Assembly (NCBI RefSeq): GCF_040115645.1
Contig: NC_089576.1
Span: forward strand, 1 to 64,000
Direction: 5' to 3'
DNA length: 64,000 nucleotides
Source: Euwallacea fornicatus
Lineage: Eukaryota > Arthropoda > Insecta > Coleoptera > Curculionidae
A program made the translations under genes and the position numbers. The notes beneath the pieces were generated by a model that made no database searches, was not told where the DNA came from, and worked only from the letters and a program-made list of their open reading frames with translations. Shown here piece by piece: positions 48,320 to 62,900 of this stretch (position 1 is its first letter; every line of letters starts with the position of its first letter).

Positions 48320-51300
48320 TAGTGTATTTAAAATAATCGTGATTTCAGTTTGTTCGTATTGCTAAAATGATTGTTACTACTATTTTTGAGTTAATTATCT
48401 TTATAAGTAACAGGAAAATTAATAAAAATTAAAAAAATTAAACTTGAACACCCTGTAAATCGAAATAACAATTTGGGATATATCTTAAATATACATTGTC
48501 ATGACTATATGAAGTTTTTGTCTTAAAATTCACTCATAGTTCACCCATTTGGTTTTTTGCCATCTATTTGAAACAAGAAAATGAATCCCAGTCCATCAGA
48601 CATAAAAATGAAACATCCATACGTACAATTTGCAAGAGGGTACAAAGGCACCGTTTTTTTCCCAATCATCCGTCTAGTCACCTACCGTGGCACCCGGTGT
48701 ATGCTCATATTCGTCAAAGCGTATGTCTGTTTATCGATGATCATGGTCACATAATTAGTGTACTCCAACAGGTGTCGGGACAAACATACCAGAGCACCTG
48801 ATGAAGTACAATAGACATATGACGTACAATTCTTTTACGAAAAAGAATTTATCAGATTAGCTCGTCTGATTAACCTAAGTCGAAGAATTTGCCGGTCTAT
48901 TATTCACATTTGCCGAATACCTATAAATGTTTATCTAGAACAATATCAGTTCACAGAAACTAAAGTACAAAGTAACAAAGTACCTACACACAAGATGAAT
49001 ATCCACGTCGGCGACATTTCTTCGTTTAACATTAATTCAATTCTAAAAATAGCTACGGTTATCGGGTCAATGATGATTTTACAACCAGAACTTTTGCTAA
49101 AAATAACCGCTACTCGATAAGATATCAAAACCAAACCATGTATGGCTGATGAAACGTTATTCCTCGAAGTTTTTACGACCCTTCTACAAACTACACTTAT
49201 CTGCTACATGAATATGACTGGCAACAGCGAAACGAAAATAAAAAAAATTTCCACCGACCGTCCATTAATACGCATAGTATACAAAGTGTATAATTAGTGA
49301 CTTAGATTTTTCAATTTTTTTCAGGGTTATCAAGATTGAAATTTTCGAACGGGTTTACTTCCGACAATACTCCCATGAATGGCGGGTTACGTTCACGCGT
49401 CACTGTCAAACTATTGCTTCAAATTGAAATTATTAATTCTGTTATTCACTCTAGATCTAAAATTAGATATTCTTCAAGAACCGTGACTAATGCTTGCAAT
49501 CGGCGGAAAAATATTTTAACTAACTCATGTATTAGTGGGCGATTAATCATATAAAGTCGTTTTTATTACGTTTGCGAATAACGCCTCACATACAGAAGTA
49601 GGAATTGTTAGATTTAGTTTTAACTGAAAACAATATGCAATTCCATCCTTACATGGGTATGCGGCCTTATTTCTAAATAAAATAAAAGGAAAAAGCAGAT
49701 TGTTGCACAACAATGGTTGATAACACATTTGTTTTACAACATCGTCATAGAAGTGAATTTGTTACCTGCATCTCTCTCTGCCCTGGAATCGCCTCACTGT
49801 ACTTCCCATGTTCAGTACGGAAATCACTACTCGACTATCATCTTTAGCTTGGTTGAGATATGTACAACCGCGCAAACGCAAACTCACAATTGTTTGAACA
49901 ATTGAGTTGTTTCCAACCATCATGGCGGTCCAAAGCCACCTTCGACGTGAGGCGTTATCGTAAACAAATCTGACATGTTTTTTACTCAATTATCGGTAGT
50001 AATTTACGTTCTGTCCGGGATACGAAATGCAGCAGCGGCCTTTAAGATTTTTTTATATTACGGTGATTTGAAATAAAGAATTTTGACAGGGTTAGAAAAG
50101 TATACAGTGTTTGTAAAAAAGTCCTAAATTCTATTGTAATTGCTTTCTGATCAATATTAATTTTAGCTAACGGAATAGGTTTTAGAGATGGTAATTACTT
50201 TACCAGCGAGGCGCGGCGAAAATGCAAAATACCTAAGTACTACGAAATCTAACATGGCGGAATTGATTTCAAATCCAAATACAGCATTGGGTCTTGTAAT
50301 GACATGAGTGGTGAGCATGCGCAGTATTAAAGAACACACGCGTGCTGTTATTGCAATAATGGACAAGGTAGATAGTTCCATGAACTATATTTACCTTGCG
50401 CGTGATACCTCTTTTTAGCAACCCTAAATTACAAATTGAAATCGGACACTGCCTGCCAGAGATGCCTGAGCAAAGATAAATGAAGTACAGATACAATGGC
50501 GGCTGGTTCCACAAACTATACGCGTCCCAAGCGAGTTCCGCATAGTACCTACCTTTGATGCAACAGACGGCATATTTGAGGTCGCAAACTATGAATGTGC
50601 AGGGCGGTTACATGGTGAAATATAAACGTTGAAGCTTTACTAATTAACGCCAGATTTGTTAGTAAACAGTTTGTAAATCCCTTACAACATCCGGCATAAC
50701 TCGGGGTTTAGCTTGAACTGCTCAAAAGTTAGGGTCTCAATAAAAACTTTAGAATGAACAATATATTACTTTATGCTTAGGGAAGGTGATCACGCAGTTA
50801 ACTACACAATTGTAAAATATTTATTACTCCGAATTACCTGATAATTACTTCTTCCGGAAAAAAACGCTATAGTCCACTAATTCACATTAGAATTTTGTTT
50901 AAGGAATTGGCGGTGGAAGGCCTATACCTCTACGCGCGCTACTTCAGGTACCTGACTTCATAATAATACAGTCGAAGGTACCGAGGTAGCACCCATAGCG
51001 ACACGACACAGTAATTTCCCAACATCCGGACAAATTTCTCTGCTTGTATCTCGATCCCTTCCAACCTGTCAAATGAACGTGGGTCTGGTGAATTGGCCGG
51101 CCGCCTCGATGGTTCTCTTCTGAAATAAAATGGACATTAACCGGTTCTTCCGGAAATTTACCTGCGTGTGTGCCAAATTATCAAGGCCGTGAATGGTCGG
51201 GAGTTGCGAAGTGGGTAACCGTGACAACCCGATCGACAGCAACGCTGAGCCTCTGAAATGAGTTAAGAGGAATCGTGGTTAGCTTGTGATGAGTATATTT

Positions 51301-52790
51301 TTTTTTTGGGGGGGGATGCAATATGACTTTCAAAGGTTTTAATATAAAATATATCTTTAGAAAAATAATTCGAACAGCGAACCGCAAGGAACCACTCAGT
51401 AGAACGAAACGAGAGAATGACATCTTACAAAAGAAGACCTACCATAATTTCTTTGCTTATAGACAATTATAATTATATTTGCGTAATTGTACTCTGAAAG
51501 CTTCATTGCTATTCAATGTTTATAATTTGTTGATTTAATAAATTCTTTGGAACTACTGCTCTCGGGGCTAGAAGCATTGATTAATTTGCGCTTAAAAAAA
51601 AAAAAAATTTTTTTTATTATCGAGGTATTGGCTTTAAAATTTTTAAAACTGGCAAGACCTATGACCCTAATCCACAAATTTTTGGAAAATCTAAATTTTT
51701 TAGGTGCAGGTTTGTGGTTTAATTTCGTTTTTTCTTTGGATAATTCCATAAGAGATGTATTTAGAAGAATTCTCGGTTTTGTATGATCACGTGATATTTT
51801 TCTTACTTTAAAAAACATTCGTTTAACGGGCGTGTTTAAAATATAATTTGAAAGCAAGTACTTCTAAACATAACAATCCTGATACCAACTGACATTTTTT
51901 TAAATGCGGACCTGAATCTATTATTTCACATGTTGAAAATGACTATTCCTACAAGATCAATGTAGATATAATTTGCGTGCTGTGCTTTTTTTTCTTTTGT
52001 GACCACCTAGCTCTCCTGATATGACCCTAATTGATTTTTTCATTTGGGAATTATTAAAGACTAATTTTACAAAACAGTACCAGAAAATATTAATGATACA
52101 TACAGCTTTACATCTACATACCGACTTCGGTGAATTCGGGTACACCTTTTTTACGGGCATTATATTATTCATAAATTGATTGAAACGATTTCGTGCCTAG
52201 TACGGGTACCGACCGACAAACAGAGATTGTTAAATTTATAAAGACGTCATTATGCGGCATTTATATCTCGTTAGTGGGCGACCCACTGAAATACTGAAAC
52301 GCCATTTGTAGCCGACTGATGCGGACTTGAACACCTAAATGTAATCGTTACAGAACGGCTTATAATGGAAAGAAATAATGTATTAGAAAATATATTTTTT
52401 GTCATTCACATCAAGTCCGAACCACTCGGTTTCGTCATCTTTTTAATGGGAATCACTGTGAAATTTGGATTTATCTATAAATACAACAGGCCTACTTTTC
52501 AGTAGCTCGAATTCCGTTTCTCTGTATTTCTCTTGATTGATCTTTGAGACGCACTGTAAATAGTATCTACGTAATGCATACGTACTCCATAGAAACCAGT
52601 GAGGTTCATTATCGGAATAACTGGAAACAGCTGATTAGAACGGAATTTGTTTGGTCTTCGCACTAGAACGTTAATCGTTGTGTCAGCGTAATAATAATTG
52701 TTACGACCTGCTGCATGTCGTATACTGATTACAAAGTTCACGATATCATTTTTTTTTAACTTAGCAACAGTTATCATCGAGATTTAGGGT
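48320..52790. other. AT-rich intergenic DNA, no supported gene
   Basis: Scattered frames of 60-115 residues with no recognisable domain. A solo CACCCTGTA end lies near 48450. A T-run joined to a G-run is at about 51299-51315. A GGGTGGGACACC transposon-like end is at about 52799. Confidence 0.45.
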
Positions 52791-55700
52791 CATTATATAG
52801 GGTGGGACACCTTTTTGCGTCATAATTTTAATCACGTTTGTCCGGTAAACGATTTTTCAAAACACTTCGCAATCGATATACAAAATGTTAAATCTCCATA
52901 TTTTTTAAAAAGTTTTACCTCATCACTCCTTTAGTTTGTAAGATATTGAATTAAAGTTTCGTCAACACGTTACGATTGAAAATCTACTAGCAATTGTGAA
53001 AATAGTACGAGGTGGTACTCTTTCGGTGATCAAGTCGCTACTTATCTTCCCAAACTATTCTAGAGTGCGCCGCTGGTGGTTCATACGAATAAATTTCAAT
53101 TCCGTTTTATTTAAAAACTTTTTAATCACTTGCGTTTCGTTTCATATCACGCACTGTTATTGAATTATTTGCATAATTGTTATTTCATCTTTTTTCTGGG
53201 CTTTCTTAGTCAGAATACTGAGAAATTATATTGGATATCAACTGTTTTCCCAGTTATGCTTTCAGGTAGCTAATGAAAAATTACAAAAAATGTTCTTGCC
53301 CACAGTACTATGAAAACGTGGTAGTTTTAGGTTTGTTTGCGTAAAGACATAATAAATCCTATCAACCCCTACAATGCAACAAATGCTATTGAGCGTGAAT
53401 GATGGCCTATAGCACAATGATAGTCAACGTTTCTTTTACAAATGGTATATTGAAATTTTATATAATTAACTAAAGAAAAACAAAACTTTTTCGTCATTAT
53501 ACATGTTACATATGAAGTTTTTCGGCCAATCTTATGGTGCAAAATAAAAATGAGATTGGATAACTTATAAAAATGTAAATATTTGTAAATTAATGCAGGG
53601 TTTATACAATTTCAGATTCATTTTAATCAGTTTTTGTTCCAAGTTGAAAACAGTGTAAGAGTACATACCTGTAAAAATTTAATTAATTTTATTCGCCTGT
53701 TCATAATGAAATGCAATAAATAATTGCTGAGAAATGTAACTAAAAATACTTCTTCAATTGTCGTAGCTGGAAACTATACCTCCTTTTCCAAGTTCCAAGT
53801 TTAATGTCACTATTCATCCCATTTGAAAATATATTGACGTTTTTCAAGATTTTTCTGGAACGTTTTATAATAAGCAAAAGCGAGGGGTGGAAATTTTTGA
53901 AGTATGTCCCTAGCATGCATGTTTTCTTTGGATACTTTCTAATATTAAAATTTATGATTAAATCTGGCTTAAATATATATGTGTCAATAATTACATTAAA
54001 TCAGTGATGGTAATCATACGCTTGGTTTTGTTCGTGACAGATCAGTCGATCGTCTATTTTGTTGTTGCCAAATATATAAAAGACTCATCAAACTGGATTC
54101 CGAATTAATTAGTGCAAAATAATAAAATAATTTATTTGAAGCTTAACTTGAGGTTTGAATTTAGTTTGAATAAACTAGACTTATTATAAACTAGAATTGT
54201 AACATATCCGGCCACGCAAAACATATTTTATTTCCCGGAATATTTAACCACCAAGTAACCGCACGATATTCATGAATTCTGAACAGTAGAAAAATATTTA
54301 ACTTGTTCACATATTTATTCAGTAAATTGCCTTCATTTTATACGTCAAAAGTGTCAATTGTCACAGTGATTTACGTCACATATGTCATTGATGCTGTTTT
54401 TATTGCTCCTCTTCGAATTAAAATTTTTCAAAAATTGCTTTGCCTACATTTAGTGTGTACTGACGAACTCTGAAGTTACTCAAAAGTGCGTTAAAGTTTA
54501 CGTCTAAGCGTGGTTTAAATTGACAGTTTTACACGTAGAAGTGCTAATTTATGTCGCGTTTAACTTAAACTCGTTTTATGCACTTACTCAGGCTCGGCTT
54601 GCCCCCCCCCCCCAACTAACACTAACAAAATAATTTGTTTCGCAACCTAAACCCGGTTTAAAATGAACTGCGCATATCCAACGAGTTAATGACCAAAGCG
54701 ACAATAACTTTAGCGAATTTGAGGACATCGTGTCTTTAACCTCGTTTCCGAGAACTTTAAAAGTTTTATCGAAATAAACATCCAATTTAAGGCTTGTCGC
54801 AAAAGCATGACCATAATTTTTCTATTTAGGTATGTATGTATGTGTAAATTACATAACGAACTTTTGAGGTCGACCTACGGATTTCCAACGACCGCGCCGG
54901 AAAGATGAATCATGCTTCACTACTAACTTATAACGACGTCATTCTTTTAGAAAAAGTAATATCAATAGACGGTTTACTTGTGTGAGATAGTGATGACACA
55001 GAAAATGAATTCAGGATGTGAGTCAATCCTCTTAGCGTGATCAAAGATTAACAAGAACTTCGCAGCGTTACTTTCTAATTAGTTTGAAATAGGAAATCGT
55101 GGAAACAGGAATGCAGCCTAAACATGTGTTTGCACAATCATGTTGATGTTGCCAATAATCACAGAGTCATCATCAGAGGGGCTCCGGCCGCTGGCCTACC
55201 ACGTGCCGCGTCGGAAAATCCTACCCGAGTACGACAACCTTATGTGTATGCATAACCTTCAAACAGAAAAGGAAATCCACACGATGTTGTGCGAACAAAA
55301 CATTTGTTTCCGTTTTCAACCAAGAATATGTTTTAAATTGGATATATGGGAAAAGTGCCAATTTCTATGGTTTGAGTGTAAAGGCAATAGCGGAACCCTC
55401 ATGAGATAAACACTTTCCACTTGATATAAATACTTTACGCTCATGAGGAAAAATGCAAAATTGTAACATATGTCTCGATCATAACGCCTACAAATGACCA
55501 GCACTTTCCGATTTATGACGACCGAAAAGGTGTTAATTACTGTTCATCTAAGTAGACTGAAACTACATATATTGCATTTTGCATTTATTTTATTAATTAT
55601 TCAAACTTAACTCATCTCTAGTGATGTAGTTCAAATTTACTCTATTTGTTTTATGAATGGTTTAAAGAATTATTTTTTCCTACGACCTCCTACGAAAGTT

Positions 55701-55825
55701 TCCACTACACCTACTGAATGATAATCAGAAAATTAACACTTTCAGCTGTGAATGACGTTTTGGTCACAACAGCTTTAGGTTGGGTTTATCGGAAGTAACC
55801 AATCTAAATCTACATTTTTATTATA
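52791..55825. other. AT-rich intergenic DNA, no supported gene
   Basis: A 12-base C run lies at 54602-54613. The frame at 55140-55409 (89 residues) overlaps a locally GC-rich stretch with a CACGTG E-box, but I recognise no domain and leave it uncalled. Confidence 0.45.
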
Positions 55826-56955
55826 TAGGGTGTTCTATTTTCGATACAATGGAGAGTTTCAGATATTTCTCGAATATATGAAGAAAAACCGTGGCCAGAA
55901 CCCTTGGCCCGACTTTTGTGCAAATTTCAATTATCTAAACAGTAGTTTGATATCTCGTCTCACATGAGAGATACAGAGTGTTTCTCTTTTTTTTAATTTT
56001 CGTTAAAGCCCATAACTTTTTTTATTTGTGAACATTTTTAAATTTTGGTTCAACCATCTTTGTAAATTTTCTTATGTGCAGTCCAACGACGTACTCATTT
56101 TTTTTTAACTTAACTTCTTTTGAAGTTATAGACCAAAATTCCTCTTTTTAATGAAAATCATAATTAGCCATAACTTCATCAATTAGAGATTTTTTTAGCT
56201 TTCTGAAATATATAGTTCCATATGTTCATCGTGATAACTAAGAAAATTATAAACAGGAAAAAAAATATTTCCATCAAATCCAGTTTCTCAAAATTTTCAT
56301 AATTTGTATTATTAATATTAGCCATCACAAAAAAGTTATTAATTCGAATAATTTTTTTTTTAAACAAAACTTTGAAACATTAAATTTAAATATATCTTTA
56401 AATCTAACTACATCTATATTTCTAATGTGTTTGTTTGAAACAGTTGCGTGAAGTGTCGAATAACTACGAACGTGTGTAATGTACAAAAGTTGATTAATGA
56501 CTTGATCAGTCGGTATCTTCCAAAAAATCGTTTTTAATTTTCCCATTTACTGTGATCAATATGTGAAACTATATTTGCAGAAAACTAAAAAAAAATCAAA
56601 TTAATGGAGTTATGGCCCACTATGGTTTTCATTAAAAAAAGCGATTTTGGTCTGTAACGTCAAAAAAGTTAAGCTAAAAAAAATCGAGTACGCCACTGAA
56701 TTGAATAAGAAAATACACGAAATAAAATTTTGCAAAAAATTAAAAATTATTCACAAACAAAATAGTTATAGGACTTTAAAGAAAACCTCAAAAACGAAAA
56801 ATACCCAATATCTTCCAAACATATCGATATGTCAAAATACTGTAAAAAATCGAAATTGTTTCAAAAATTGGACCAAGGGACTCGACCATGATTTTTTCTC
56901 CATCTACTCGGGAATTCCTTGAAACATCCAATTACATCGGAAATAGGACACACTG
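55826..56955. mobile_element. Large foldback element (~1.13 kb)
   Basis: The arms of about 370 bp are inverted copies: left 55826-56195, right 56590-56955. The ends are AGGGTGTTCTATTTTCGAT and CAGTGTGTCCTATTTCCGAT (complement of the right end). Further in, the arms share AAACTTTTT-type runs, GTACTC, AGACCAAAAT and CCATAACT. It lies next to TA. No transposase was found in the centre, which is about 390 bp. Confidence 0.7.
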
Positions 56956-58025
56956 TACAGTAGTAATAGGAAAGGCGACCGTAAACCTTATATCGGCCAT
57001 CGTTCAAGAAGTGTAACTTACTGCAACTCTGTACAAAATTTTTTCTAATAAAATTTATATTGCACAACATGTTTCATGAGATATTTGCAATTTAAATTAC
57101 CCAGAACGCTGTTTCCAATGTGAATTGTGGAGTGTTTTTCTGTTGTTAATTATTTTTGCACTTCTCTGAGAACGACTTATTAATAACACTTCGATACCGG
57201 CAGTCAATCAAGATATTGTTTTTAGTCCAAACTCTCTATATTAAAAACAAAAATAATCATAATAAATGCAGTTATGGCCAGCAGATATCTTTTAAATAAC
57301 ACTAATAATGTACTATTTCAAACAATTGGAAAATTTATACTTTTAAAAATATAAAAATAATAACTCTAGGCCTTCCCTGATAGATAATAATCCAAATATT
57401 GGCCTTAATTATCACAGACGTTTTGACGTCCACTTCCAATATCTTCAAAAGGAAGGTTTAAGGGGAGTACTACAAGATATACTTTTTATGAATAGAAAAT
57501 CTGAGGAAATCAAATTTTTACTACATCAGGTGGCCAAAAGTTACGCCTTTAAAGAAATACGACACACTGCGAATAGCACCCTCTACCCTGAATAAAAAAA
57601 AATGTAGGGGAATTCGGATTTTCCGTCACTAAGAAGTAGCCAAATACGAGATTTTGCTCAATGACGCTCATTCCACAAGAAATAATGAGAAAAAATGTTG
57701 AAGTTCTGTATTTTGAAAGCCCTTGCCTTTAGATTAAGGCAAATTGGATGATTAAATCATCAGGTATCTGTGGTACACTTCGGTACCAATCATTTAAAAG
57801 AGACATGTTCTATTTACAAATATCTGCAAAAATAGCCAATATGAGAACAGAATTTGGGTTCATATCACATTAATCCACCAAAAATTTAGTTTTTCCTTGA
57901 AAAGAAAAAAAAAAAAATTCTTTGACATTGTCATAGGTGATTCTTAATAAAACATTGCAATTTTTTTAAAACTTATTTTCTATTTAAGTATCTCCAATCA
58001 TTTGGAACTGTGAAGTGAATAGTTA
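56956..58025. other. AT-rich, nothing recognised
   Basis: No gene or repeat identified. Confidence 0.45.
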
Positions 58026-58280
58026 CTGGGTGGGGTAAAATAAAATAAAATCACAGTTGAAAAATATAATTAATGATATAACGAAACCTAACCTAAACAT
58101 CGCCAAACCCACAAAAACCTAAACTAATCTAACCAAACCATTCTCACCCAAATAACCACAAATATATAACATAATTGGAAAACAGCTAAAATGCATACGG
58201 TGGGTTTAGTTATAGTTAGGTTTCATTGCATTATTTATTTTATTTTTCAACTGTTTTTTGTATTATTTTGCCCCACCCAG
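58026..58280. mobile_element. MITE with GGGTGGGG ends (255 bp), TA-flanked
   Basis: The ends are CTGGGTGGGGTAAAATAA and CTGGGTGGGGCAAAATAA (complement of the right end). The inverted similarity runs about 75 bp and includes CAGTTGAAAAATA and GAAACCTAAC. TA flanks both sides. Confidence 0.78.
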
Positions 58281-61200
58281 TACTCTTATTGCCTCCGCGA
58301 TCCCGAAAGCTTGCAGATACTTATATGGAAAATAAATAAAAAAAATCAATTTTTTTTGTAAAGAATCTCTGATTACAATATCAAAGAAGTCATTATTTCA
58401 AAAAACAAACTATTAATTTTTAGTGGGTTGAACTGATAAGTCGCCCAAAATTGATTAAGATGCATTGACAACGATCCTGCTATTTATGTCGGTTAAAAGT
58501 TGTTCTAAAATTAAACAAAAAAAAAGTGAACAAAATCGCACGGAAAAAAAATTAATGAATGGACAGTTATTTTTTCCATATAATAAAAAGTTTAATCTGT
58601 ATCTCATTTGAAGGTACGAGGTAGCTGTTCCCTTTTGTAAAGAAGATCTGGTTTCCGGTAAACCCATCGCTTAGCTCGTCATTACAAAAAGTACAGTTTC
58701 CGTACCTGGCGAGTTGCCACCACGTCGCTCAGTACCTGAACTACTTATAATTATGAGCTTTGTGATTATGACGTTTATTGTTATAATGTTCGAATTGCCA
58801 ATTTACACTCTTTTACTGTTAGCACAATTAGTTTTTTGCTTCTGTGCTCATTCGACTATGGCGTCAGGCAATGATTTATTGCTCTCTGTAGGTGGTCGCT
58901 GCAACATCATGGCACAAGGCACCCGATTACTACATTTACAAAAGTAGAAGCTGCCCTCACTTTCTATACGCACACAAAGTACTTTATTTTATTAAGACAA
59001 GAACAACAAAGCACCCGAGACAAGAGAGCAACATTTACTATTAAATTTGCCTCTAAAGAGGGGGGGTGGTAAAAGCGTCCACAGCAGCGCCGTCCTTTGT
59101 TTGGAGCTACTTGGTAAATTGTGCTTTTCAATGTCAATTCTATTTTAAGAAATTAGCCACGACCTGAATACAATGATAAACAATGAATAATGATTTTTAA
59201 AATTTTAAAGACCGATACGAGGACGACTTAAGGATCCTCCTAAGGATTTTTTTTATTATTGTTCTATAAGGTACTGACTCCGGCAAGAATTGCAAGAAAT
59301 TACATCATCGATGCCAAGGCTTGACCATTAAGATAAATTTATTCTATGGCCACTACGCATTCAGCAGCTAGTGCATCTGCACTTAATAGATTAACAGAAA
59401 TACTTCGTAGGTTCAGTTAGTTCTATTCTGCGTTTTTTCAACTCCATTAATCTTCGAACTTGCATATTCCCAGTACGAATGCTGGTTTTAATATATTCAT
59501 ATACCTCCGAAAAATTGAATGTGAGCAATAACAAACTGCGTCGTTTTTCAATATTTCGATGCGTACTCAATTCATGAAACGGCACTCAAATAATTAAATC
59601 ATTTGAGTTATGGCCAAGAAATTAAGCTAGCCCAAAATGTCAGAGATTTGAGAAATGAGGCGTTAACAGGTACCCAATTAATGAGCACAAGAGGGATGCT
59701 AATGGTGAGTGCCAAATTTAGAAACGTATTAAGCATTAAAGACAATGACGAGGGCTTATTGAGCGCCTAGATTTGATAGAGACAGTTAAAAATGGATTTT
59801 CTAATGCGTTTTATATTTCCTTGGGAAAAATTACTTTGATGTTAATCCATTGTTTCAGCAACTAATTCCAAGTACGCAAATTACAATAAAAACGCTCATT
59901 TATACTAAATAAAAAATCATTTTTTTCGGCAATTTTTAACTGATTAACTTCGATAATTTTGGTTAAATCATTAATCTTGCTCTTAAAAACACAACATATG
60001 AATAAGGTACTGCTCCTAAGACTTTAGAAAGTTGAGAACAACAGAGTACGTAACATGAAAAAAAAAACGCAAAACAGGGTTTTGATCTACGAAAATATGT
60101 TTTATTGAAAAAACAAAGAGAATAACTTATTTCGCAATTAATTATCTTTCAAAGTTTATTTTTAAAATCATGTATCAATCATCTATTTAAGTTGTACACA
60201 TGAATCCTAGCCAATACGACAGGGATAATCCATAGCAGTACCATAATAGTTCATAACCAAATTGCTGGTAGTGCGCTAATGTAGCCCATAAGCGTTTTTA
60301 ATTAAAAAAAAATGAATGAAGGTTGGCGCATGGACAGAATATTTAATACCTGCATAGTTACAATTTCGATTTTAATATTTAAATTAAAAAAAAAAAAACG
60401 AGTTTTTCTTGCAAACGTGACTAACACTGATCTTACTTCGCGCTAAAATCGAGGAAGTTTTTGCGATATTTAGTGAAAGTATCTCCAAAAGTTTTAAATA
60501 GGGAAAAAAATGTTTAGTCTCAAGAGACTAATTTAACACCTTTCTCAGATATCGCAAAAAATGATCTCCATTGAATAAAGCTCTATTGAAATCAGAAATA
60601 ATGTTCTGTGGGATATATTATTGTAAAATGTCAAGTAGATTCTTCTTGAAGCACATGTCATGATGTAAAATAGACTTAACGATAATTTAGAACACAAATA
60701 AATAAAACTTCTTCAATATATCGTATACTAACAGCTGGATATCAAGAAAAGCTACATTTGGCAGACACTTTCATCTCATCTGTCTCAACATCTTTTCAAA
60801 GATTTTGATTTGACTTACAATAAATAAGAATTAGATATTTTGAAAGATAAACGAGAATCATCAACAATAATCAAAATCATAAATTTTGTGAAAGGTGAGA
60901 ACATTTGAGACATTACTAAAACTTTTAAACTCTTTCTTTTTGTATCAAAACTCCACTGGAACGTTTCTGGTCCAACTGTGTACTCATGATACACCAATCT
61001 TTATGTACCGAGTTCATGGGATGGACGAATAAAAAGGTATCATCACAGCTTCATATTAACAGAAAATACGTTAAGAATCGAGTAGGTACTTATACTAATT
61101 TTTCTGGCGATTTATGTAGACAATGTTAAAACGGTCAAATTAACATTTTCCATAAGTACTCAAGAAATCATTCATTATATAAAACATTTTTTTTAGAGGA

Positions 61201-62049
61201 CTAACTTGATTGGATACTTTTGTAATTGTGGAAAATAATTATTCAACCTTAATAGCAGTAATATGTATAGGGTGTTTTTTAAAAGATATCTTTGGGAAAA
61301 AGTATTGACAAAAAAATAATTCTTTTAAGTGTACCATTGCATTTGATTGCACACTAATTCCAAATATTTGATTTCAGTAATGACTCATACAAGCATTCAG
61401 GCATCCAGATAATGTGTGACGACAATATTGGATGCAATTAAGTGTCTGAATATGGCAGAGACCTCCACATATAACCAAGGTTAATGGATATTATGGGTTC
61501 CTAAAAGATTTTCTTGGGACATTGACACAATTTACTCTATTTCTCATTTTCTACAAGCTACCAATCTGGTAAGCAGGTAACAGAGGTGGAGGTAACATTA
61601 GCATCGCTAGGCCGTACTTTGTTAGGTGAATACCCTGAATACTCAGCGCCTCGCGCCAGCTATTTTAAAGTGTCGACCACTTAAGACTACAATGGGAAAC
61701 CCTGGGAGAAGCCATTAACTTACACTTCAAACAGCAATTAGCCAGCAATAAAAAGTTACTCCAGTCCGTTCATAACGTTCCACTTAGTTGTTCCATTAAC
61801 CAAATTTGAGGTCGATGTAATCTTCAGTAGCGCGAATTTTAGGCACTAACCAACGGAGTCCGTTAGATTCACGGATTAAAAGGAATTCTAAATATTTATT
61901 TATATCGGAGTAGTGCTAAATTCAATGGGGATTTTTGATTTATATTGAAGGATGGGAGGTGTTAGCTGATGTTGCACAATATTGAAATTAGTCAGAAGTG
62001 AAGGTGATCGTGATCACATGAACTCATAGAGAAAATTCTTATAAATTTA
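58281..62049. other. AT-rich intergenic DNA, no supported gene
   Basis: The frame at 58714-58947 (77 residues) has a hydrophobic central segment but no recognisable family. A solo TAGGGTGTTTT end lies near 61267. Nothing else is supported. Confidence 0.45.
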
Positions 62050-62103
62050 ATGGTTCGTATTCGAAGAAATGAAACTTCCAAGGTTCCGAACCAGGATATG
62101 TGA

Positions 62104-62222
62104 TGACGTCAGCGTCTGGAACCTTCAGCCAATGACTGCGGATTCGAAAAAAGTTCGACCCGCTTGTGGACGAAAAATTGGTTTGAAGGGGGACACCTTA
62201 TCCCACGTCGCTTTATATAAAA
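62104..62222 (+). promoter_or_regulatory. Candidate core promoter: CRE, CCAAT and TATA box
   Basis: A perfect palindromic CRE (TGACGTCA) is at 62104-62111, a CCAAT motif at about 62129, and TATATAAAA at 62214-62222. Their order and spacing (CRE about 105 bp upstream of TATA) suit a plus-strand promoter with a start near 62245-62250. The downstream sequence to about 62900 is unusually GC-rich for the window. No gene can be assigned. Confidence 0.35.
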
Positions 62223-62900
62223 CCGCTTGTTACCATGCCGGATCATCGACGAGGAGTAAAAAAAGCAGGCGATGTAATCATGACCGTCTTTGAATTTGGG
62301 ACAAGGCTGTCGCCAACCGAGGCGACACATTTTACGGCGAATTATAGAGAAGAAATTGATAAATTAACACTCCGTTCCACCACTCCACTTAACCAACTAA
62401 GCACACTAATCGTCGAAAAACAAAAGCGAATCGCGTCGAAAAATCGCATATGTCATTGAGCCATGTGCTCATATGATCGCATCACGTCTGAGCCGACGGT
62501 TCAGAAAGACCGTTCGAACCGAACCGCCTGAACACCTCGATAGTTCCGAAAGAAATGATCGAGTGCGAGTCGGACGGGGCCGGCGTAGACCACCAATGTC
62601 GGCGGAATCAGCCAATCGCAAAAAAGCCGGTCAGCGAAAAATACCGAGACAGCCCGACAAGATAGCGGTGCTGTGTAAACCGGACTGTCTGGGGTCCTTA
62701 ACCTAACTTAACGACCGCGACGTGAACCGTCGCAGCTCGTCGTAGATTCGGCGTTCTTTTCCAACCGTAGACTGACAACGGCACGGATGAAAATTTTGCC
62801 AATGATCGGAAAAAGAATCCTTCGATTGTCGCCCGGCGAAACTGGGGCCCGATTCTACAGGGCGCTTTATGACCAGAGGAAGATACTTAGGAGGTAATTA
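62223..62900. other. GC/CpG-rich patch, possible first exon
   Basis: Richer in CG dinucleotides than any other unique stretch here. Overlapping plus-strand frames at 62235-62459 (74 residues) and 62473-62706 (77 residues, very Arg-rich) have no recognised domain. It could be a 5' UTR/first exon of a gene beyond the window. Confidence 0.3.

Noticed and set aside
49336..50600. Cluster of short frames with several ATGGCGG words
   Set aside because: No domain, no splice-consistent chain and no repeat structure that I could support.
54602..54613. 12-base C run
   Set aside because: Plain homopolymer, with no flanking structure to give it meaning.
55140..55409. 89-residue frame over a GC-rich stretch
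   Set aside because: No recognisable family and no clear acceptor/donor pair; could be an exon, but the evidence is too thin to call.
58090..58150. CCTAACCTAAA words resembling the TTAGG telomere motif
   Set aside because: They lie inside the 255-bp MITE and do not form a tandem array.
58714..58947. 77-residue frame with a hydrophobic segment
   Set aside because: Hydrophobic stretches arise readily from T-rich codons here; no signal-peptide or family motif supports it.
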